Source: Aldrovandia affinis
Taxonomy: Eukaryota > Chordata > Actinopteri > Notacanthiformes > Halosauridae
Direction of reading: 5' to 3'
DNA: 64,000 nucleotides
NCBI GenBank assembly: GCA_029706075.1
Contig: JAINUG010000047.1
Coordinates: 4,461,830 to 4,525,829, forward strand
Shown piece by piece: positions 33,217 through 44,862 of the stretch. The notes beneath the pieces are model-generated. The model saw only the letters and a list, made by a program, of their open reading frames with translations, ran no database searches and was not told the origin of the DNA. Made by a program: the position numbers and the translations under genes. The stretch's first letter is position 1; each line of letters begins with the position of its first letter.

Positions 33217-34905
33217 TCAGGAGTGACAGGAAGTTCTGATTCGTCTGCCCATGAGTAGTTCAGCTGGATTGTGCCCGTTAGCCAGAGGTAAGCCATTAGA
33301 GTTAAGTATGGGTCTTTTCCTTTTTGCAGGAGACTTTTCACTGTTCTGACAACATGTTCGGGGGGCTGGACGTGGTGTAAGTGAATCCCCACAGTGTGGA
33401 AAACTGTCTGAAGCTATCTGAGGCCCATTGTCTGACCTCAGATGCAATGCCGTGTCTAAAAAAATATACTTGAAATGTTCAACTACTGCTGCTGACATTG
33501 TTGATGTGAGTTAAGCGACATCTATGGAGCAAGAGTTTACTACTATGGGACACTGGCTGTCATTCCACTGAAACAAATCAGCACCAACCGTAGCTCATGA
33601 CCTGTCTGGAAATTCCGTTGGCGGTAATGTCTCTTTAAAGTTGACTCTCTCACACGTGTCGCAGTTCTTGACTTCTTTCTGAAGCTGCCTGCTCAGTCCT
33701 GGCCACCAAACTGACTGCTTGGCCCTTTCATGGCACTTTGCTATGCCCTGGTGTCCTATGTGCAGTTTCTGTAGGATATCTGTTTGTAGTGACTTGGGTA
33801 TCACCAGTCTGTTACCTTTCAGTGGCAGCCCATTTTCAAATGTGAGTTCTCCAGCAAACTGCAGGTAAGATAGAAATGTGCTGTCTATAGTGAATTTGTC
33901 TAGCCAGCCCTCTGCAGAGTACCTTTTCACCTGTTTCAGCACTCTCTTAGTGTTCCTGGATTTCCTGTAGCCTCTGTTCTGTAGCTGGCAAGCTCGACAT
34001 GACCATGTTTGCATACAAGTTAATCTCCCCCTCCAGCTGTGCTTTCCCTGTCTCCCTCAACGGTGCTCTCAGCAGCACATCTGCAGTAGCTATGTTTTTG
34101 CCTGTCACATGTGAGATGGAGTAACAGAAGGCCATCAGTTTCATTCTCAGCCTTTGAGTGCATTTTGACCCTAGTAACGGCACAAGAGGTTTGTGGTCTG
34201 TCTCTACGTGAATGTGATTCCCATCAGGAAGGCTGAGAAATGCTTGCCTGCCCATGTGATGGCTACATTTTTTCTGTGTCGGTGAGTCCTCTGGATGCAT
34301 ATGTGACTGTCTTGAGCTAGCCACTCTCCTGTCTCTGAAGTAACACCACTCCCAGTCCATATGATGACACATCTGATGAGACGACTGTGTCTGCCTTCGA
34401 ATTGTAGCCCCAGTGGCATGCACAGCTCCTTCTTTATGCTGTCAAATGCCCTCTGTTGTGCATCTCCCCATGTTCACATGTTCTTTGTTCTCAGCAGGTC
34501 CCGGAGAGGCTTAGTCTTTTCTGCCAGGTGTGGAAAATACGTGCCTAGGTGATTCACCATTCCGAGGAATCGTCTCATCCCTCCTGCGTCGGTAGGCTCC
34601 TCCATGTTGCTCACCGCTCTCACTTTGTTGGGATCTGCTCTGACTCCTGCTGCATCAATGATCTGTCCAAGAAACTTGACACAGTCTTTTGAGAATTTAC
34701 ATTTCTCACTATTCCGCCTGCCTCCTGCAGTTTTTTCAGTACTACGAGCAGCCGTCTGTCGTACTGGACCTGTGTGTCTGCATACACAAGCACATCGTAC
34801 ATTTGGCACAGAACGCCATCCAGACCTTCCAGAATCTGAGACATTGGACATCTGGACAAAGGGGTTTGCCCAAACAAGATTTTCTGTAGCATTGACAAGG
34901 AGAAT
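33217..34905 (-). pseudogene. Gypsy pol remnant: RT, RNase H, integrase
   Basis: Read leftward: an RT stretch (SQILEGLDGVLC, CVKFLGQIIDAAGVRADPNK, MRRFLGMVNHLGTYFPHLAE), an RNase H stretch (HVETDHKPLVPLLGSK, then CYSISHVTGKNIATADVL), then the integrase zinc-binding part (HIGHQGIAKCHERAKQSVWW and CDTCERVNF). Last comes a scrap of the integrase core (LRSDNGPQIAS, the second catalytic Asp). Frames switch repeatedly and the YxDD box is corrupted, so no enzyme could be made. The order and the TDHKPL motif identify Ty3/gypsy. Confidence 0.9.
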
Positions 34906-34950
34906 GGCTTGCCATCTGCTTCAAGCTCTATCCTATGCTCCCCATCTAGT

Positions 34951-35148
34951 TTACCTAGCCCATAAAATAACTTGGTGCTTCACTGACTCAGTAGGGTTCA
35001 GAGATATGGAGTCTACTCGGGCTACTAAGCCTAGTGCCTGAATAGCTGGACACCCTAACAAAGCTGACTTCAGACCTGGAAATACATATTCTTCCTGTAC
35101 TGTGCTCTTACTGCCTGTTCCCAGTGTGGCTGTGAACTTTCCTTTCAC
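34951..35148 (-). pseudogene. Gypsy protease-downstream linker fragment
   Basis: The peptide KSTVQEEYVFPGLKSALLG, then PAIQALGLVARVDSI, is typical of the stretch between protease and RT in one gypsy lineage. The DTG protease active site is not visible upstream. Confidence 0.6.
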
Positions 35149-35172
35149 AGGTAGAGGATTCTAACCTTAATT

Positions 35173-35490
35173 CTAAGATTCACCTATAGCCTCAGACCTG
35201 CACACTTTTGCATAATGTCCCTTTTTCTTGCATTGATTGCAGAATGCATCTTTTGCTTTGCTGTGAGATTGTGTTCTACCACACCATTTGCATGGTGAGT
35301 CTTTACCTGGCTGTGACCGATGAGTGTTATTAACTGGTGCTGTCATGGCATATGGTGTCCGCTTTGCCAGAATGTGTCCGGGGTGATGTAATCGTAATTT
35401 TGGACTGTAGTTGCTATGCCAACATGACGAGCTCGCATTCCTGAGTGAGAAAACCCAGAAGAATGTGTCCCGGTGTCCGGGTGACGTCAT
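35173..35490 (-). pseudogene. Gypsy gag C-terminus with zinc knuckle
   Basis: Contains CNQCKKKGHYAKVC, a C-x2-C-x4-H-x4-C knuckle, preceded by a CKWCGRTQSH half-knuckle. The position upstream of the protease-linker and RT remnants on the same strand fits gag. Confidence 0.8.
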
Positions 35491-35493
35491 TTA

Positions 35494-35560
35494 GCTACGA
35501 ATAAGCTGTACAGCTAAGTTAGCTGCCTTGCTATGAACATAATATATGAATTATAATTGC
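35494..35560. repeat. Arm of the second palindromic element
   Basis: GCTACGAATAAGCTGTACAG, then TAAGTTAGCTGCCTTGC and GAACATAATATATGAA match the reverse complement of 21008-21066. Only one arm is present here. Confidence 0.75.
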
Positions 35561-35588
35561 CACCTCTGCTTTGAAGTTACTCCTCAAC

Positions 35589-35729
35589 ACTTGGTAAACA
35601 GGACATGTGTAGTCTCAATCATTGCTTTATTCCACTCTCTAAAACAGCCCTTCCCCCATTCTCATCAAGGGGGTGGACACCCCGTGGCACATAACAGCGT
35701 ATGACGTATGTTAATGCCATAACACTACA
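35589..35729 (-). repeat. 5' LTR of the decayed gypsy element
   Basis: Matches 31785-31928 in the same orientation, including GAGTGGAATAAAGCA; starts TGTAGTGTTATGGC on the minus strand. Confidence 0.75.
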
Positions 35730-35916
35730 AATTCAACAAAAAAATGTGTACATTAGGTGAAGTACTAAAAAATAGTTTATACTAAAATATATAAACACTG
35801 TGCAACACTTATACTGATTAAATGAGTCATTTTAGCTCGAGTCATTTCTAACTGGAGCTAGCTGGCTAGTTACAATGGCTAATTGCTAGAAAAACGCTTT
35901 TTCCTACTCACCAAGA
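35730..35916. other. Unassigned short stretch
   Basis: No feature recognised. Confidence 0.35.
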
Positions 35917-36822
35917 TAGGGGTCATTCCTACTATCTGGTCCCCTTTTTGTCCCTAGGAAATATCTCTTCAGATTTTTTGTAAATTGTGTCAAATTAAGG
36001 GCTTTAATTATAAGTTTAGGTCTTCTTTACCATAAAAACACAAAAATATGGATCTTAAAGGAATTTTATGCATTTTGACCACTTTCTTTTCAGTAGATGT
36101 AAGTGCTTTTGCCATGTCCCCAAGTGCTATCTATTAACTTCTACAAGAAATATAAGCCATAAAATAATAAAATATGTTTTAGTCTTAGTTAAAATCTCTA
36201 TCATCATAAAATATTTTTTCATGATTTGTGTACTTATTATTATTTTATTTAGGATTTTCTGCGTGTCCCTGAAATCACGTTCCACCCTGTTAGTTTGTAG
36301 TAGTTCTACTTTAAAAAAAACTGCCCATTCCTACAATTGCATCACATTCAGGAATTTACATCAATATTCTTGGCAGGAAAACAAAGGTGCAAAGTTAAGT
36401 AAGCATCAACACTTGGTTTTATCTACTTTTCAATGTTTCATGATGTTAATCTTTTTGTCCTACTCTTAAATTTCCACCCTGCTGGCTAAGTTATAGAGAA
36501 AATTAATCAAAATTTCAAATTTCAAAACATGTTTGATATAATAGTTAAAATCCTCTTCATGTGTTCACCATCATGCTAGTTCAATCTTGATCTAACAAAT
36601 TTATGGCTAACTTAGGCCCCAAATTTCCACCCTGTAACAAGGTGGAACATTCACCTAACAGGTGGAAAACTTGTTAGAAAATATAGTAAATTAATGAATG
36701 AAAGAACGAAACCCACACTCACCCCACCTTTTTTTATTTAATATAAAAAAGAGAAAAAAATAGACTTAAAAAAAAAAAGTTTTGAAGTCCAAAAGGCACC
36801 GGATAGTAGGAATGACCCATAG
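35917..36822. mobile_element. TIR-bounded DNA transposon of unassigned superfamily
   Basis: The left end ATAGGGGTCATTCCTACTAT and right end (reverse complement) CTATGGGTCATTCCTACTAT form a roughly 30-bp inverted repeat about 900 bp apart. The interior is AT-rich with TTCCACCCTG repeated at 36280, 36471 and 36625, and the reverse motif GGTGGAA at about 36641 and 36661. A 133-codon frame (36068-36469) has no recognisable domain. No clear target duplication could be set, so the superfamily is left open. Confidence 0.65.
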
Positions 36823-36824
36823 AA

Positions 36825-37257
36825 GAAACAAAACACCAAATCCAAAATGAAAGGAGTCTTGGAAGGACCTTTTCACAATAATTGCTAATTAAAAGGTTCA
36901 ATAAGGTTCACCTGCCTGCTTTTTTACACTAAATGGCCAATCAACAGCTAGAGATGGAAAATAAGCTATCTATTGACTTCGAAACCATTGACTTGTAGAC
37001 ATTAATAAACCATCGGCTTTATAATTATGAGCCGCATTTTATCAATGGGTTACAAATGTAATGATGTCAGTGGATACAATGGGCCAGCAGAACCTACCAT
37101 TTGAGCATGGAATTCACTGTGGTATTGGTGCAAGTCTTGCTTTTTTGTAATGGCAGCATTCACAAGAGATTTTTATAAATTGGCATTGCATCCACTTATG
37201 ACTTCAGCTGTTTGACTAATGGAGTTTAGGGGATATAAATGGTTTGAAAGTTATGTT
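36825..37257. other. Unassigned short stretch
   Basis: No feature recognised. Confidence 0.35.
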
Positions 37258-38375
37258 CATGTTGGGCATCAGACAGGGCTACGATAGCATATGGTGTTCC
37301 TCAAGGATCTATCCTTGGACCTCTGCTGTTCCTCATATACATCAATGACCTTGCTGCTGTATCTTCCACCTTACTTCCTTTACTTTTTGCTGATAACACC
37401 AACCTAATTCTATCACATACACATTTTAACTCACTTATTGCTGACACAAACACTGGTATGGAACAAATATCAAAATGGTTTCAATTAAATAAATTATCTT
37501 TAAATGTTAAAAAGTCAATTTTCATAATTTTCAATTTTACAAGAAATACTGCAAAGAGGATGCTAAAATCTCAATCAATGGACTTGAAATTTCTCAGGTT
37601 TCCTCCACTAAATTTCAAAGAAATAAATTTGTTAGAATAGCTACATTTTCAAAGCGACTTGATCCCTTTGCACCCCTATTCATAAAACTTAAGACATTAT
37701 CAATTTTTCAGATCAATATATACCAAATGTGCATTTTTATCTATAAATATACATATATTCCTGATTCCATTCCCAAACCTTTTACTGGATTTTTCCAAGT
37801 TAACTCCCAAATTCACACATTCAATACAAGACACTCAGCAAATCTTCACCCTCTCTGTTATTGCACCACCCGTGGTAAGTTTTCTCTTAGATGCAAAGGT
37901 CTAATAACCTGGAACAATCATCTTAACATTACTTTAGAATCTTCCTCTCTCAACATCAAGAATAACTTAAGGACCTTTCTGATTAACCAAGCCAGTAATT
38001 AGGCTACAATGCACATGTACACATTTATATGTATGCACGCGCACACTAACTCACATGCACACACACAATCACTATTCATTCATTTGTATTTTTAATTTTT
38101 TTGTTTTGTTTGTTTGTTTTATTTATTTTATTTTATAGAATAATGTCTTTTTCTCATTTGTTTCTTTCTTTCTTTTTTGTTAGTTTTTTGTTGCTTGTTG
38201 CTTTTTATTTGTTTTGTTTACCTGTTTGCTTTGTTGTCATTGATGAAGGTGAGGCACCATATAAGCCCCTCTGGGTTTCTAGCCCCATCCTGCACTGTTT
38301 ATGTGATTATATATTTTCTTTTTCTGTTATGTCCTCTGTTTTTAAACCAGTGTGCATATAAATAAATGAAGTAAT
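37258..38375 (+). pseudogene. Rex1/L2-like LINE, RT and 3' end
   Basis: The RT palm GVPQGSILGPLLFLIYINDL is followed by LLFADNTNLILSH, in which the second Asp of the FADD box is Asn, then ISKWFQLNKLSLNVKKS. After frame changes the C-terminal tail reads FNTRHSANLHPL, TTRGKFSLRCKGLITWNN and LRTFLINQ before a stop near 38000. A 3' untranslated region rich in T and CA runs to about 38375 and ends in AATAAATGAAG. The copy lacks the endonuclease and N-terminal RT. The tail pattern suggests Rex1/Babar or a relative; the catalytic substitution and frameshifts mean it is dead. Confidence 0.8.
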
Positions 38376-40380
38376 ATAAATTAAGTAGAATTATAACTCT
38401 ATATTTACAAAAGTAGATTTATATTATTATACCAGGTTGCTTGCTTATTATTCTGTCAGTTTATAAAGGAAAATAACAAATCATGTGTGCTGTGTATACT
38501 GACTATGATAAAAGGCCTCAAGACAAGATATTTTTCTCTGCAGCATTATGAATCATTTGCATGCATATGCACAGCTCCGACTGCAGAAGACCCAGGTGAA
38601 TGGCTATTCTTAAAGCCATTCACCAGCACTGGATTCAGAACAACTCCACTAATGGAGAGCAACCTCGTGCATTAATCTTTGAAAACACAGCCTGTTGAAC
38701 ATATGATTCTGTACAAACTGAGCCTGCTTTATTTTTATTTCCTACTTATATATGACAACATGCACACAGGTGTAGCCCATTCTTTTTGGCTAGTCAGATA
38801 GAGACAGACCCTCCATTAGAGTACTACAGTTGTTGGGGGTTTGACAAGGATGTGTTATCATGTAAATTATGTGAAAACATGTGAAACAGCCAGAACAAAG
38901 AATCCCACCTTTTCATAAATATCAAACTTTGTTCTAAAACAGCTGGGGCTTTAGGTTGGCATACCTAGCTGAGGACCTTGTCCTTATTGCTGTGAGGTTC
39001 CCCACGAAACAGATCAACCTCTAACCCTAACCCTATCCATTTCAACTACAATGTGGCTGGGGTCCCCATATGTGGGCAAAGCAACAATAGCACTGCACAG
39101 GGAGGGAGGGTTTTGTCACAGAATTCCTCACATCATTGCCAATAGCAATGACTCGCATTCAATCGTACACCACGCGATCTGCTTGTACCATCTGTGCCTC
39201 TGATGTCGTAACTGCACAGCTGACATTGTGGATTGACCAGTGAAAAGAAGCAGTTGCTGGCACAAATATCTAAGTTTTTCCCCCAAAAACATTTCTATTT
39301 TTTCTAAAATACAGTAGAACCTCAGAGTTACAGACAACTGAACAGAGTATGAACCTGGATGTAGCATAAACAATTGTACCTTCTCAGCATCAAGCTCTTT
39401 ATTATCCCTGGTGCAAAAAGGCAAGCACTAAATTGAAACAAATAACACTTGCCGTTGATAAACAAGTGGCATGTCTTAGTACTATTGCTAAAGAATATGG
39501 GAACATCATGTGTTTGATATAAAGATGGGCCAGAACAACATCTATGTGCCCATTCTATTCTTAAGGTCGGTGAGTGTGGACAGATGCACACATGTATTTG
39601 GAATATTTGCAACATGAATGATGACATGACAATCATTGCTTATGTTAGCTGGCTAGAAATAAGCTAGCTAAAACTCAACACAGAAAAATATATTTTGTGT
39701 ACACATAAATCATCAACAACAGTGAGAGTAATGTTACTGAACTCAACATTAGGGTATCATTAAAGTACTACTAACTAAATTAGTTAATATTATCGATTTT
39801 GTTGTGTTGTTTTATGAGTCATAATGGCAAATAAATGCTGAATAAATCTAATTTAACATTACATCTACTGTATCTCCAAAGATAACAAATTGAAGAGTTG
39901 CTCAAATAACATTGTAAGCATTGGTCATTTTAGCCAGCTTGCTAGATATTGTAGCCTATTAATCTTTATTCAGGATATTAGTCAGAGTCACAGAATGGGT
40001 GAGCTAAATATATATTTCATTTTTATTTAATTAATATTTATTGCTTTTTCTTTTTTTAAAACAATGAATGAGGGGGGTCACAGATGCATCCTTTAAAAGG
40101 TAACCACCACCCACTTTTTAATGTGTAAAGTTATTATTTTTTACATATAAACATATACCTATATTCTGACACAAAGAGAGAGAAAGAAATGCCCTTTTTT
40201 CCCTATACATATATTTGTACCTGTATACAGTATACATGTACTGCATGTACATACATGCCCACACCTACAAGCATGTACACATATGCACACCTACCATACA
40301 CACAGGGCATCCATGTCGAATTAATTATATCTTATACCTAATCATGTGTATGGTTGCTTGGAGCTATCTCTAGTATATAT
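38376..40380. other. Unassigned intergenic DNA with one possible transposon end
   Basis: No gene is recognised. At about 39311 TACAGTAGAACCTCAGAG resembles a pogo-like inverted-repeat end, but no partner was found. Two telomere-like CTAACC units near 39022 are too few to be meaningful. Confidence 0.4.
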
Positions 40381-40381
40381 A

Positions 40382-40923
40382 CAGTACTGTGCAAAAGTCT
40401 TAGGCCATTTATCTGAGCAGTGTAAGTATGTATTTGGTCAAAAAAACACAATATAACATTGATGAAAAGTAACAAAAACGAATTGTGTTTTTAAAACAAG
40501 GCCTCAGAATGCATAACTGAAGCAATTCGCTTTTGTAGACTGTTGTGTAATTTTAGTTAAATAGTCCTGTGGTAAATTCTTCCAAGCTTCTTACAGGATT
40601 TGCCATAACTCTTCTTTTGACTTTTGGCTGCTTTTTGTTCTTTTCCCTGTCCAAGTAATCCCATACAGCTTCAATTATGTTGAGGTCGGGGCTCTGAGGT
40701 GGCCAATTTAATACTGTGTGTTCCTCAAGGAGGATATCACAAGATCTCAATAACATTTTGGAAAATGCAATAAATCATATTTTTTATTGTATTAAAAGTT
40801 TATTTGTATTTATTCTAATGTTATATAGTGTTTTTCCAAGCATATAAACACTGCCCAGATAAATAGCTTTAAACATAGCTTCAAACATTTTCTTGGGTTG
40901 CCTAAGACTTCTGCACAGTACTG
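40382..40923 (-). mobile_element. Internally deleted Tc1/mariner transposon
   Basis: Inverted ends CAGTACTGTGCAAAAGTCTT (left) and CAGTACTGTGCAGAAGTCTT (right, reverse complement) are each flanked by TA, the Tc1/mariner target duplication. The minus-strand interior encodes a transposase scrap, VLNWPPQSPDLNIIEAVWDY, where the Glu of LNIIE is the third catalytic residue, followed by frameshifted ELWQ-like residues. Most of the transposase is deleted. Its right end abuts the TA run into which a family A LTR inserted. Confidence 0.92.
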
Positions 40924-40940
40924 TATATATATATATATAT

Positions 40941-41493
40941 TGTGGCATCCCAAGGGGCAGGACGAGAAAATGGCTGCCTGGCCCTTTAATTCTTGGGAGC
41001 CACTGGAGGAAACAGAAGAACTACGGAACCCCAGCAGCCCGCAGTCCTGCACCTGAACAAAGTCAAGCAATTTGGGCTGCAGACAGCTGAAGGCCATTTG
41101 GAGGCCTATTTAAGGGACTTGTTTGTGTTACAATGGAAGGGAGTAGGTTGGCTGTTGTGGAGTGTTGGAGAGAGAATTCAAGAGAGAATTCAAGAGAGAT
41201 TGGGAGAGGATTGTTTGGGAGATAATTGTTTGGAGTGTGTTTTAACCTGGATTGTTTGAGGACCCCCTTTGTGTACCGACTACTGGACTGGATTACGGAA
41301 CTGACCTTGATAGCGACATTGGATTTTGGACAACGACAACGAGTAAAGATTGTGGACCCCACCCTTTTTGTGTTTGTTGAAATTAGTTTATGAAATTATT
41401 GTTTTCTTTGTAATACTGCCTCCTCCGAGTTATTTGACTTGCTACGCCCTCTGCAAGGTCCGTGAGTGTCGCCCAACTCCTAGGGACACCACA
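40941..41493 (+). mobile_element. Solo LTR, family A (diverged subtype)
   Basis: TGTGGCATCCCAAGGGGCAG ... CCTAGGGACACCACA, 553 bp, with the 4-bp duplication ATAT on both sides (40937-40940, 41494-41497). TATA-like GGCCTATTTAAGGGAC is at about 41103. It differs at several places from the element at 25101, indicating an older or sister subfamily, and shares the GCATCCC start with the fragment at 481. Confidence 0.92.
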
Positions 41494-41594
41494 ATATATA
41501 TTGTAAATAAAATACTATCTTCAGTCTGAGATGGTGAGTGCAACGTCCACAAAAATCGCATACCCACATCAATGCAACACCTCCCATACCTCCC

Positions 41595-42098
41595 TGTGAC
41601 ACTGGGAGAGGTGGAGGGAGGAGTAGAGAGGGCCGCGCCTCCCTTTTGGCTGCTGTCAGGTGTTCCTGTTCCCTCCCACAGCCTGCAGAGGACTACAGGG
41701 CCTTGGACAGCAGCGGCCTCACTTACAGGCAGGCTCGCCTGAGGCTAATGAGCAATCAACTCAGCTGTGAGCCATTGCCTTTGTTAGGCCATTATAAAAG
41801 CACAGCATGCAATGTCTGAGGGGAGAGTTTTGGGGCATGGAGGCAGAAGTGCTGTTTTTTTTGGCTGTTTCCCTCTATTGGATAGTTTTTGAGTTAAATG
41901 CTTTATCTTCGTGTTCGTTGCTGTGACCCTCTAAATGCAAATTGTTGGTTCAATTTAGTTTTTTTCTTTTGTTTTATTTGATTTGTTTGCAGTGAGTTCA
42001 AAATAATAAACTGGCCATTGGCCTACAGGAGCTCTGTTTGGTTTGTCTTTCATCCACTCACCACCTGGCATGGTGGCCACCCCTACCACCTTGCTACA
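41595..42098 (+). mobile_element. Probable solo LTR, family C
   Basis: TGTGACACTGGGAG ... CCACCTTGCTACA with CCATTATAAAAGCACAG (TATA) at about 41790 and AATAATAAACTGG (polyadenylation signal) at about 42003, in LTR order and spacing. TCCC lies on both sides but is offset by one base on the right. No second copy in the window confirms the borders. Confidence 0.5.
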
Positions 42099-42099
42099 G

Positions 42100-42687
42100 T
42101 CCCGCCTCTCCGTTCTCCAAGGCTTTCTGTATTAAACACCCGACTAAATGGTTCACTCCTTCTTCTTTCCTTTGCTACACTTTTCTCTAAGTTTAAATAA
42201 ATTCTTACCAGATTTTTCAATTAATATAATTTTGGATCCAATTCTTCAACAATGTTTTTTTCATTATTATAGTAGAAAATATAAATATATTTAACAGTAA
42301 TGGTTTTGTAATGTAATGATTGCTTTTGGTATCGTGTAACAGAAATAACTATGGATTAAACTCCACTTCTTTAGGCCCATGTAATGTGCTAGATATCCAA
42401 GTCTCCATTTCTTTCCATAGGTTTCAGGGTATTCCCAAACAAAATGAGTAAATGAGGCTTCATTCATTTTACAATTAAGGCACATATTTGATGCACTATT
42501 GTTGAATGTGTGTGTTATTTCATGTATAAGAAGTCCTATTTATGAGTTTGTACTGTATCAGTCATAGATTTTCATTTGTAATATTAGCTTGTGTATTATG
42601 TATGTTTATTTCCCAGGTGTTTCCTATGTCATCTCTACCCAAATCCTAATTCCGAAGTAAAAAAAAAAAAAAGATATATATATATAT
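42100..42687. other. Unassigned intergenic DNA
   Basis: AT-rich, no feature recognised apart from an A-run and a TA run just before the SINE. Confidence 0.4.
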
Positions 42688-42689
42688 TT

Positions 42690-43073
42690 TTTAAATTTAT
42701 TTATAATTTCCCCCCGTTCTTCTCCCAATTTGGTTGCCAATTATAACCTCTATTTATCTCAATTCCCCCTCCCCCACGAGTCTGCCACCCGTCCTCCGGG
42801 GTGAGACATTATTTCCCAGCCGAATTTATCCGCCTCTTCCGAGACGGAATTCTACCACGGACGCCTTTTTCCTGCTCCTCGACGGACTCGTGCCGGCTCA
42901 CCCTCCCCCCTTCCCCGGAGGCGGACAGCCAAATGCCACCTCCGATTGGGCTGACGACCACGGCCGGTCTGGTAGAGACGCGGGTTTCGAACCGCGTCCC
43001 TGACAGGCAGCACACACCACACCAGACCAGCCAAAGTGTGGTGCGTTAGACCGCTACGCTATCCGCCAGCCCC
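42690..43073 (-). mobile_element. tRNA-derived SINE, reverse orientation
   Basis: The minus strand starts GGGGCTGGCGGATAGCGTAG, with box A-like TAGCGTAGCGGTCTAACGC and box B GGTTCGAAACC. A GC-rich body and an AT-rich tail (AAATTATAAATAAATTT) follow. A fragment of the same family is at 17433. Its 89-codon and other overlapping frames are by-products of GC richness. Confidence 0.82.
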
Positions 43074-43278
43074 GTAAAATAATTTTTAATCATTTTATTT
43101 AAGCATGATATTATAGAATTTCCTTGTTAAGATGTTTTCCATTATCTTTGCTCGTTATAATGCAATCTAAAGCCCTATTCATATGGGAATAGTATTACAG
43201 GGGTAGTCCAGTATATTGAAATTATTGCCGCTGTCGTCAGTGATGCAGATTCGTACAGGATTAAAATCACTGATGACA

Positions 43279-43550
43279 CCTCCCGCATGGTCTAGTTGTT
43301 TCAACGTCTGACGCTGGCCACGGCGACCGGGGTTCGATTCCCTGTCACGCCAGAGTTGGCTCTGGTTGGGAGTGCCACCGGGGCGCCAATTGGCTGTCCG
43401 CCCCAGGGAGGGGGGAGGGAAGCCGACACAATTCGCTGCGCACAGGAGTGGTTCAGGGGTGCCGGAATTACAGTCGACAGCACGATGAGTGCTGTATCGG
43501 AGGAGGCAGCGCTTCGCCATTGTCACTGCTTCTTTAAAAAAATCTTTAAG
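43279..43550 (+). mobile_element. tRNA-derived SINE with perfect 16-bp target duplication
   Basis: The head CCGCATGGTCTAGTTG ... GACCGGGGTTCGATTCCCTG resembles tRNA-Glu, with box A and box B in place. The body is GC-rich and the tail is TCTTTAAAAAAATC. The duplication AAAATCACTGATGACA occurs at 43263-43278 and 43551-43566 without mismatch, pointing to a relatively recent insertion. A small part of the body (TGGCTGTCCGCC) is shared with the SINE at 42690, so the two may be related families with different heads. Confidence 0.92.
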
Positions 43551-43569
43551 AAAATCACTGATGACAGCG

Positions 43570-44857
43570 GAGATAATCAATTTCAATTTCAAAGTAAAAA
43601 TTCCTGATGAAATTTACTCCTGTATTTCAGCAAACACAGGGGCCATCTGGTGATATTAATCCAGTATGCATCTCCATAAATTGAGCATGTAATTTGATTT
43701 TGGCGGATGATAGCTCCCTCTCTCCATTCATGACCAAATGGAGGCTGCAGTGGAAATTGTTCAAGAGAGTTTGAATAGCTTTTTTTGGTGCTATCCAGTG
43801 TCTGCTTTTTATTTCTTTATATTGCAAGTAGAAGAAACACACTACACAGGAAAGGAGGTAGATGTAAAGCCTTGACCTTTCCCTTCATATCCGGGGTATG
43901 GTCAGTAAATTCGAGTGAATTACTGACTTTACTTTTCCCGTGCGAATAGGCCACACGAAACTCAAAAGTTCATAAATTACATGTAGTCTCCAAGTAATAC
44001 TAGTCCCATATGATTAGGGCTTAAGTTGCTTTTTGTGGCGGTTAAATTAAAATAATTATTTGCCAATAATAATAATAATAACATCATGATAACTGTTATA
44101 TAAGATGTTATACCCCTTAGTCACAATTTCCTCGTGAGCATTTCATATAGGGCAAGATAATAATTTGCTTCATAAGGCATTATGCAGCTTCCTTCCTCAT
44201 AGTGCTATAAAACTATAGTTATAGATGTTAATGGGCAGTTATTAGCATCTATGTCAAGCATTATAAGGTGCTATATGAATTTCCCTGTGCGTTCAAGTGA
44301 AATTTATGAAAATATTACTTTTGTGTCTTATCATTTCCCTCAGATCATCAAGAAGACCATTTTGTTATTTTGACTTAAAACAAAACAATTGTAAGAGACC
44401 AATAAAAAGCAAACAAACAAACAGCTACAGATTGCTATAAATCTCTCATCTGTCTTAGATTACTTTCAAAGGCCCCAGGAGCCTCATCTGACAGATTGTG
44501 AATGAGCATAATTACACAGGCCGCACACCCCTCTTTCTGGGTCATCGTTAGGTCGACAGACAGACCCGTGTTACCTGCACAGCCCCATGGTGAAAGAGAA
44601 CTTTGTGCACTAGATGACATTCTTATCAAGGGATCTGTGTGTGTGTGTCAGGGCTCAGGGTAAATCAACCGTCTAGTTTCAGTCCTGGGGCCAGGCTGAC
44701 AGACTCACCAGAGAGCGTGATATAAATGAGATGTGGAGTTTGGGCCGTCCTACCATGACGTAGAGGTGAGGTGATGATTGATTGCATTTCATCCACACTG
44801 GCACGAATTTGCCGAATCACGCATTCCTCCAGTGTTTATGTAAAGTTTTAACACCTG
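43570..44857. other. Unassigned intergenic DNA
   Basis: No gene recognised. A short AAT run is at about 44067-44082 and a GT run at about 44637-44648. Confidence 0.4.
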
Positions 44858-44862
44858 GCTAT

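Larger units (their letters stand above)
31785..35729 (-). mobile_element. Decayed Ty3/gypsy LTR retrotransposon
   Basis: Two short LTR-like repeats (31785-31928 and 35589-35729), both reading TGTAGTGTTATGG on the minus strand, enclose a minus-strand gag knuckle, protease-adjacent, RT, RNase H and integrase remnants in normal gypsy order. A polypurine tract precedes the downstream LTR. The element is interrupted by a 900-bp hAT MITE (31954-32853) and carries an arm of the palindromic element at 35494. The outer LTR ends and target duplication are uncertain; an AATTC occurs at 35730 and at 31744 but is not convincing. Confidence 0.82.

Noticed and set aside
39018..39036. Interstitial telomere-like CTAACC repeat
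   Set aside because: Only about two units; expected by chance in AT/C-rich DNA.
42960..43345. Functional tRNA genes
   Set aside because: The tRNA-like heads are followed by SINE bodies and flanked by SINE structure; the cloverleafs are degraded.
42734..43607. Overlapping GC-rich frames of up to 137 codons
   Set aside because: They are produced by the two tRNA-derived SINEs and occur on both strands.
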